5,635 bases of DNA, from assembly GCA_036389695.1 (NCBI GenBank), contig DASVWG010000482.1, forward strand, positions 1 to 5,635. Direction: 5' to 3'. Below the pieces are notes generated by a model, which worked only from the letters and a program-made list of their open reading frames with translations, was not told the origin of the DNA and made no database searches. Both the position numbers and the translations under genes were made by a program. This document shows positions 1 through 3,911 of this stretch, one piece after another. Position 1 is the first letter of the stretch. Each line of letters opens with the position of its first letter. Source of the stretch: JALZHR01 sp036389695 (lineage in GTDB: Bacteria; Acidobacteriota; Blastocatellia; Pyrinomonadales; Pyrinomonadaceae).

Positions 1-552
1 ACCGTAATTGTTGCCGCAGCGAGTCGTAACGGCGTCGATGCCGAAAGTTTCGCGCGCGGCGCGGACGACCAGTTCGGCAGAGGCTTTCGAAGCGGCATAA
101 GGCGAATTCGGCTGTAAAGGCGAATCTTCCGTGAAATAGAAATCACTGTCGTCGGGCAAGCTTCCCATCACTTCATCGGTCGAGATTTGCACGAAACGAC
201 GCACATTTTTTTCACGCGCGGCATCGAGCAGGATTTGCGTTCCGATGATGTTCGTTTTCAGAAATTCGTCCGCCGAATGAATGCTGCGGTCGACGTGCGA
301 TTCGGCGGCGAAATTGAAAATCGCGTCCGCATTTTCCGGCAGCGAATTCAAAACGGCTTCGCGGTGCGTGATGTCGCCCTGCACAAACGTGTGGCGCGAT
401 TCGTTTTCCAGACCGATTAAATTTTCGGGATTTCCGGCGTAGGTCAGCGCGTCGAAATTGATGATTTCAAAATCGGAAGTCTCTTCCAGAACCATCCGGA
501 CGAAAGCCGAACCGATAAAGCCCGCGCCGCCGGTGACAAAGATAGTTTTCAT
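1..552 (-). CDS. rfbB: dTDP-glucose 4,6-dehydratase, N-terminal part (cut by left window edge)
   Basis: This enzyme converts dTDP-glucose to dTDP-4-keto-6-deoxyglucose in the cytoplasm, the second step toward dTDP-L-rhamnose and related deoxysugars of surface polysaccharides. The 184 visible codons read from an ATG at 552 to the window edge without a stop; the family is usually about 330-360 residues, so roughly half is missing. Visible in order: Rossmann NAD-binding motif TGGAGFIG (residues 7-14), FDALTYAG (33-40), FAAESHVDRSI (81-91), STDEVMG (124-130) holding the Asp-Glu pair D126/E127 expected to act in dehydration, YAASK (152-156) with the SDR catalytic Tyr/Lys, and RCGNNYG (178-184). 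The start is fixed by the Rossmann strand beginning at residue 3. No strong Shine-Dalgarno is visible upstream. Odd point: Met129 where most relatives have Tyr or Phe in TDEVYG. A related NDP-sugar dehydratase is possible, but the FDALTYAGN and RCGNNYG motifs favour RfbB. Neighbouring rml genes would lie to the left, outside the window. Confidence 0.93.
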   Translation of the reverse strand, partial: MKTIFVTGGAGFIGSAFVRMVLEETSDFEIINFDALTYAGNPENLIGLENESRHTFVQGDITHREAVLNSLPENADAIFNFAAESHVDRSIHSADEFLKTNIIGTQILLDAAREKNVRRFVQISTDEVMGSLPDDSDFYFTEDSPLQPNSPYAASKASAELVVRAARETFGIDAVTTRCGNNYG

Positions 553-568
553 AAATCTATTTTCTACG

Positions 569-673
569 AAAAGGTGGAAAAGTGAAAAAGTGAAAAAGTG
601 AAAAAGTTTTGCCGGTTATTATTCAACCGACTTTTTCACCCTTTCACCTTTTCACTTTTTCACTTTTTCACTT
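569..673. repeat. Palindromic tandem array, 8-nt unit gtgaaaaa / tttttcac
   Basis: The left arm holds four period-8 units (574-605: one gtggaaaa and three gtgaaaaa, then gt). The right arm holds five complementary units (632-671: tttttcac, cctttcac, cttttcac, tttttcac, tttttcac). The innermost 10 bp pair perfectly (598-607 with 630-639). Inside the loop a further 5-bp stem forms (613-617 cggtt with 625-629 aaccg). The array fills most of the spacer between the PH-domain gene and rfbB, both on the minus strand, and overlaps the last codons of the PH-domain gene. A transcript crossing it could fold into a long A/U-rich hairpin, so it may act as an attenuator or weak terminator ahead of rfbB; that role is inference. 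No other gene or promoter is evident in this spacer. Confidence 0.9.
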
Positions 674-1270
674 GTTGAGCTGGCGCATCTGGCGCAGCAG
701 AATGTCGGCGTATTGTTTCGGCGAGCTGATGTTTTTCAAGACGACTTTGCCGCCCGTTTCGCTGGCGTTGTCGATAATCAGATTGCCGAAACCGAGCATT
801 CGCTGCGTAATCGTCGAAGAAACCGAAACGTCCTGAATCGAGCGCAGCGGAATGTTGCGCGTATTTTGAAATATAAAACCTTCGTCGATTTCAATCTTTG
901 AATCGGTCAGAGTATAGCGGACGATGTTGCGTTTAAAATGATAAAAAGCCGGAATCAGCAGCAGACAGAGTCCGGTCAGAATCGAAAGCCACCACGGAAT
1001 GTCGATGCCGATGAGCTGTCCGAAATAATAAAGCATAACGACCATCAAAAACGCGCCCGCCACCGCCGCCGCATAACCGGCGTAAACAAACATCAGCGTC
1101 GGGCGAACCGAAAAGATTTCTCTTTCTTCGCGCTCGAAATCGTCCCTGATTTCGGTTTTCGGCAGCGCGCGCGCCACCCGCGTTTCCTCTTCGGCTTCGA
1201 GCAGGCTGCCGCATTTCTGGCAATAAATCGCTTCGTCGGAATTTCTCGCGCCGCATTTTATGCAAAACAT
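668..1270 (-). CDS. Zinc-ribbon, two-TM, bacterial PH (bPH2/YdbS-like) domain membrane protein
   Basis: This 200-residue protein has no assigned biochemical role. At the N-terminus is a zinc ribbon with two CxxC knuckles (C3/C6 and C17/C20), followed by an acidic and basic linker (about 24-56). Two hydrophobic segments follow (about 58-83 and 93-112), predicted to form a membrane hairpin. Residues about 113-195 resemble the bacterial PH-like domain of the DUF304/YdbS family, with a YTLTDSKIEIDEGFIF start and the IPLRSIQDVSV and GFGNLII segments typical of it. Both the ribbon and the PH domain are expected on the cytoplasmic side of the inner membrane. The start is certain because the ribbon begins at residue 3 and an in-frame TGA lies five codons upstream. 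No Shine-Dalgarno is visible: a 7-nt repeat array begins eight bases upstream. The stop codon lies inside the 8-nt repeat array. It may be co-transcribed with rfbB, 115 nt downstream, if the intervening hairpin is read through. Confidence 0.88.
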   Translation of the reverse strand: MFCIKCGARNSDEAIYCQKCGSLLEAEEETRVARALPKTEIRDDFEREEREIFSVRPTLMFVYAGYAAAVAGAFLMVVMLYYFGQLIGIDIPWWLSILTGLCLLLIPAFYHFKRNIVRYTLTDSKIEIDEGFIFQNTRNIPLRSIQDVSVSSTITQRMLGFGNLIIDNASETGGKVVLKNISSPKQYADILLRQMRQLNK

Positions 1271-1277
1271 AAAGTTT

Positions 1278-1348
1278 GTTCAAAGTTCAAAGTTTAAGGT
1301 TCAAGGCTGAAGAATAAAACTTTGAACCTTGAACTTTGAACTTTGAAC
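1278..1348. repeat. Palindromic tandem array, 7-nt unit ctttgaa / ttcaaag
   Basis: Four period-7 units (ttcaaag, ttcaaag, tttaagg, ttcaagg; 1279-1306) face four complementary units (ctttgaa, ccttgaa, ctttgaa, ctttgaa; 1320-1347) across a 13-nt loop. The two 28-nt arms match at 26 positions, and one further pair (1278/1348) extends the stem. The array lies directly upstream of the PH-domain gene start at 1270, so it sits in that gene's leader and occupies the place where a ribosome-binding site would be. The rest of the 191-nt spacer holds the terminator of the lytic transglycosylase gene and nothing else I can identify. Confidence 0.92.
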
Positions 1349-1383
1349 TTCCTGTTAATATACAAGAAACATTTATTTCACAC

Positions 1384-1416
1384 AAAAAGACGGTCGGCAA
1401 ACGCTTGCCGACCGTC
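1384..1416 (-). terminator. Intrinsic terminator of the lytic transglycosylase gene
   Basis: A perfect 12-bp GC-rich stem (1389-1400 gacggtcggcaa with 1405-1416 ttgccgaccgtc) encloses a 4-nt loop. Read on the minus strand, the stem is followed at once by a T run (complement of aaaaa at 1384-1388) and then gtgtg. It begins 46 nt past the stop codon of the transglycosylase gene, which ends at 1462, and so separates that gene from the PH-domain gene downstream. The other side of the stem has no T run, so it should work only on the minus strand. Confidence 0.9.
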
Positions 1417-1461
1417 GATAGTCCTTCCGGATTAAGGAGGAGAAGAGAGTCAATGGAAAAT

Positions 1462-2298
1462 TTAACGGCTGACCAGCCGCATCCGACCGTCAGGCAGGCG
1501 AATCGTCAGCGGTTCCGGTTCGTAAATCGTCAGCGGCGCGGCGTCTTTTTCTTCCAGTTTGGGGGCTTCGGTCGCCGAAACTTTTTTCACCGTGCGCGCG
1601 ATATAATTCGGATTGCGGATTGAATTGTAGCGCGTCGTGATGCGGCGCACATATTCCTGCGTTTCGTTGTATGGCGGAATCTGATAACCGTATTTCATCA
1701 CCGCGCCTTCGCCCGCATTATAACCGGCGAGCGCGAGCCGCAAATCCTGATTGAAAGTATCGAGCAGCCAGCGCATATATCTGATGCCGGCGTCGATGTT
1801 CTGTTTCGGATTGAAAATCTCCGTCACGCCGAAACGACGCGCGGTCGCCGGCATCAGCTGCATCAAGCCGCTCGCGCCTTTGTAGGAGACGGCTTTGCGC
1901 TTAAACGAAGATTCCTGGTGCATCTGCGAATAAATCAAAAGCGGGTCGATGTTGTATCGAGCGCTCGATTCGACGATGTATGAATCAATCACCACATCGC
2001 CCGTCGTAAATCCGCCGAGACTTTTTCCGGCAGACATCGAGAGCGTATTAACCGGCGCGGAAACGTTCTGCAAAGCCAAGCCATCCTGAACGTTGGCTCT
2101 GGTTTGCTGCGCGGTTTTCTTCACTAATTTTTTCGGATTATTTTTCGGAGCGGCAACTGGCGCGGGCGTCGGAGGAAGGATGATTTGAACGCCGTTCGGC
2201 GCATCGAAATTGTCAAAGACGCGTCTTTCGCGGGTTTGAGCAAAACTATTGATGACCAGAAGACAGCTAATCGCAAAGAAAAAAGACAGTTTTTTCAT
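1462..2298 (-). CDS. Secreted Slt-type lytic transglycosylase (transglycosylase SLT domain protein)
   Basis: The protein is predicted to cleave the MurNAc-GlcNAc bond of peptidoglycan with formation of 1,6-anhydro-MurNAc, acting in the periplasm. Its 278 residues begin with a signal peptide (MKK, hydrophobic core about 4-18, likely cut after NSFA at residue 20). C12 is a poor lipobox candidate because hydrophobic residues continue after it. A Pro/Ala/Lys-rich linker covers about 40-65. The SLT domain spans about 108-227: HQESSF with the presumed catalytic Glu129, GASGLMQLMP (141-150), the NIDAGIRYM segment (167-175) and ALAGYNAGEGAV (189-200). A 50-residue tail without a recognised domain (no LysM) follows. 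The start is supported by the signal peptide and by AGGAA on the minus strand at 2308-2312, nine bases before the ATG. It is divergent from the MgtE-like gene and ends in its own terminator, so it is probably monocistronic. The exact family (MltC/E/Slt70-like) cannot be settled by eye. Confidence 0.94.
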   Translation of the reverse strand: MKKLSFFFAISCLLVINSFAQTRERRVFDNFDAPNGVQIILPPTPAPVAAPKNNPKKLVKKTAQQTRANVQDGLALQNVSAPVNTLSMSAGKSLGGFTTGDVVIDSYIVESSARYNIDPLLIYSQMHQESSFKRKAVSYKGASGLMQLMPATARRFGVTEIFNPKQNIDAGIRYMRWLLDTFNQDLRLALAGYNAGEGAVMKYGYQIPPYNETQEYVRRITTRYNSIRNPNYIARTVKKVSATEAPKLEEKDAAPLTIYEPEPLTIRLPDGRMRLVSR

Positions 2299-2307
2299 TA
2301 ATGGAAG

Positions 2308-2312
2308 TTCCT
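2308..2312 (-). promoter_or_regulatory. Ribosome-binding site of the lytic transglycosylase gene
   Basis: On the minus strand this reads AGGAA, nine bases before the ATG at 2298. It is one of the few recognisable Shine-Dalgarno sequences in the window; the rfbB, PH-domain and MgtE-like genes lack a comparable one. I could not find a convincing -35/-10 pair in the AT-rich stretch 2313-2456. Confidence 0.6.
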
Positions 2313-2456
2313 GATTTAATTTGAGTAGAGCTTACAGTTGAAGTGTTTTTCGATACCCGCTAAAAGGAGCATCTATTTTAATAAACATTGTTAAAGCCTG
2401 AGAGTTTCCAAAAAATTTTGCAATATTTAAAAAGTTTTTACGCAACATAAATTAAA

Positions 2457-2553
2457 CGTGTCAGTAGCCCAAGCGTGAGCGCGGGCTTTTGCGATAGATG
2501 AAGTCCGTATAGATTAAGGCTAAGCCCTTCCTGACGGTCGGGCTGCTGACACG
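2457..2553. repeat. REP/BIME-like inverted pair of hairpin elements in the divergent spacer
   Basis: Two diverged copies of one motif lie head to head: 2458-2489 on the plus strand and 2552-2521 on the minus strand agree at 24 of 32 positions. Their outer parts pair over 14 bp (2457-2470 with 2540-2553), with a single T:G (2465/2545) that is a wobble in plus-strand RNA but an A:C mismatch on the other strand. Each copy also has its own 22-nt hairpin bounded by agccc and gggct: 2466-2487 (inner gcg/cgc pair around tgag) and 2523-2544 (inner cc/gg pair around tgac). The left copy has GTAG at 2464-2467 running into the hairpin foot, reminiscent of the GTAG tetranucleotide of REP elements used by RAYT transposases. 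The element ends 37 nt before the MgtE-like gene. The remainder of this 292-nt spacer (2313-2456) is AT-rich with nothing identifiable. Confidence 0.72.
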
Positions 2554-2590
2554 GCTTTTCACTCGAAAAAATATCGGTTATCTTTAGCTA

Positions 2591-3763
2591 ATGCTGTATC
2601 TCTCGCAAATTTTGAATCGCCCGATTTTCGACGCGGAAGGCGAAAAAATCGCTTCCATCCGCGACGTTATCGTGCGCTACGGGACGGAAGATTATCCGCC
2701 GCTGGTCGGTCTGGTCGCGCGTTATCGCCGCCGAAATTTTTTTATGTCGCGTTCGAGAATTTCCGCGCTCGGCGAGACGGGCGCGAAGCTGCGGACGGAC
2801 ATTCTCGATTTGCGACCGTTTACGCGGCGCGAAGGCGAGATTCTGCTGGCAAAAGACGTTCTGGACAAACAGTTGATTGACGTTGACGGCAAGCGCGTCG
2901 TGCGCGTCAACGACGTTCAGTTAATCGAAGTCGGCGGCGATTGGCACGTGACGGGCGCGGACGTCAGCTTTCAGGGTTTTTTGCGCCGCCTGATGCCCGC
3001 GGGTTTTTCTTCGAGTCGTCCGGTCGAAGTTCTGGACTGGGCGGACGTCGGTTATCTGGCGACCGATACGGCGACCGCTACCGTGCAGTTAAAGTCTTCA
3101 AAGGACAAGCTTTCGCGCCTGCATCCGGTCGAAATCGCGCAGCTTGCCGAAACGCTCTCGCCCGTTCACCGCACGGAAATCGTCGAATCGCTCGACAACG
3201 AAACCGCCGCCGAAACTCTGGAAGAAATGTCGCCGGACGACGCGGTGGACGTGCTCGGCGAGATGGATGAAGAGAAGGCTCAGGAGCTTTTCAATCTGAT
3301 GGAAGGCGAGGAAAAAGCCGACGTTGCCGAATTGATGCCTTTTGAAAGCGACACGGCGGGCGGCTTGATGACGACGGAATTCGTTACTTTTCCGAAAAAT
3401 CTGACGGTCAGCCAGGCGATTGCGCGGCTGCGCGAAATGGCGGAAACGCCGAATATGATTTATTACCTTTACGTCGTCGAAGAAGAAAATTCGTGGAAAA
3501 TCGCCGGTTTGATTTCGCTTCGCAGCTTGATTTTAGCCGACCCGACTTACCCGCTTTCCGAAGTGATGCGAAAAGATTTCCAGTCCGCGCACCCGAGCGA
3601 TTCGGCGGAAGACGTCGCGCAGACGATTGCCGAATATAATCTGCTGGCGCTGCCCGTCATCGACGATTTGGGCGAGATTGCCGGAATCGTCACGGTCGAC
3701 GACGCGATGGAAATTCTGCTGCCGAAAAATCTCGACCGCCGCCTGCCGCGCCTTTTCGGATAA
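2591..3763 (+). CDS. PRC-barrel-like / MgtE N-terminal domain / CBS-pair protein without a transporter membrane domain
   Basis: This 390-residue soluble protein resembles the cytosolic gating part of MgtE magnesium channels. Residues about 1-75 and 84-155 look like two PRC-barrel-type modules (LNRPIFDAEGEKIASIRDVIV, less its last residue, and KQLIDVDGKRVVRVNDVQLI start with the usual 'V.D.dG..vG.V.D' pattern). Residues about 175-262 are an MgtE_N superhelix: LHPVEIAQLAETLSP, ETAAETLEEMSPDDAVDVL, and the hallmark DTAGGLMTTEFV (254-265). A CBS pair follows (about 258-315 and 322-378, ending LPVIDDLGEIAGIVTVDDA). It stops at residue 390 where MgtE would continue into five membrane helices, so it cannot itself be a channel. 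In MgtE these domains bind Mg2+ and ATP; such binding here is inference. The ATG is the only sensible start because an in-frame TAG lies two codons upstream; there is no Shine-Dalgarno. No transporter gene is adjacent: the next gene converges on it. Confidence 0.9.
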   Translation: MLYLSQILNRPIFDAEGEKIASIRDVIVRYGTEDYPPLVGLVARYRRRNFFMSRSRISALGETGAKLRTDILDLRPFTRREGEILLAKDVLDKQLIDVDGKRVVRVNDVQLIEVGGDWHVTGADVSFQGFLRRLMPAGFSSSRPVEVLDWADVGYLATDTATATVQLKSSKDKLSRLHPVEIAQLAETLSPVHRTEIVESLDNETAAETLEEMSPDDAVDVLGEMDEEKAQELFNLMEGEEKADVAELMPFESDTAGGLMTTEFVTFPKNLTVSQAIARLREMAETPNMIYYLYVVEEENSWKIAGLISLRSLILADPTYPLSEVMRKDFQSAHPSDSAEDVAQTIAEYNLLALPVIDDLGEIAGIVTVDDAMEILLPKNLDRRLPRLFG

Positions 3764-3775
3764 AACGATTTTTGC

Positions 3776-3802
3776 CACAGAGGACACAGAGAGCACAGAG
3801 AA
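3776..3802. repeat. Three 9-nt tandem units cacagagNN
   Basis: Three direct units, cacagagga, cacagagag and cacagagaa, begin 13 nt after the stop codon of the MgtE-like gene. Part of the motif returns in inverted orientation at the far side of the following palindrome (tttctgtga, 3898-3906), so the units look like the outer shell of one composite palindrome. I recall similar CACAGAG-type spacer repeats from many unrelated bacterial genomes, but have not searched for them here. Confidence 0.85.
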
Positions 3803-3806
3803 AGAA

Positions 3807-3886
3807 AATTAACAGGGATGAAGGGATAGACAGGGATTTTTAATAATTTCTTATTATCCCTGTCTATCCCTTCATCCCTGTTAATT
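3807..3886. repeat. Perfect 31-bp palindrome with agggat units between convergent genes; possible bidirectional terminator
   Basis: Positions 3807-3837 and 3856-3886 are exact reverse complements over 31 bp, separated by an 18-nt AT-only-plus-one-C loop that can itself pair (3842-3846 aataa with 3851-3855 ttatt). Each arm carries three agggat (or atccct) units spaced 8 and 10 nt apart. The element lies between the stop codons of two convergent genes. T-rich stretches follow the stem on both strands (plus: 3885-3900; minus: the complement of 3801-3808), so termination in both directions is plausible, although the stem is much longer than a standard intrinsic terminator. The 148-nt spacer holds nothing else. 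Confidence 0.9.
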
Positions 3887-3911
3887 CTTTCTTTATATTT
3901 CTGTGATAATT

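Noticed and set aside
569..673. Possible CRISPR-like array
   Set aside because: Units are 8 nt, contiguous and inverted across a loop, with no unique spacers of 25-45 nt and no cas genes.
1434..1623. Plus-strand small ORF with aaggagg at 1434-1440 and ATG at 1453 (about 56 residues)
   Set aside because: It lies antisense to the end of the transglycosylase gene, its product is Arg/Phe-rich with no domain, and the spacing to the purine-rich stretch is long (12 nt). It looks like a chance reading frame.
2313..2456. Promoters for the divergent transglycosylase and MgtE-like genes
   Set aside because: The stretch is AT-rich with several TATAAT-like hexamers on both strands, but none has a matching -35 at 16-18 nt, so I could not choose one.
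2390..2460. CTGAGA motif (2398-2403) suggestive of a TPP riboswitch
   Set aside because: The second conserved block (ACCTGAT...AATGCCAGCG type) is absent and the surrounding AT-rich sequence does not form the required helices.
2941..3270. Arg/Gly-rich 109-codon frame overlapping the MgtE-like gene
   Set aside because: It is a +1-type shadow of the MgtE_N region; the Arg-rich composition is typical of out-of-frame reading.
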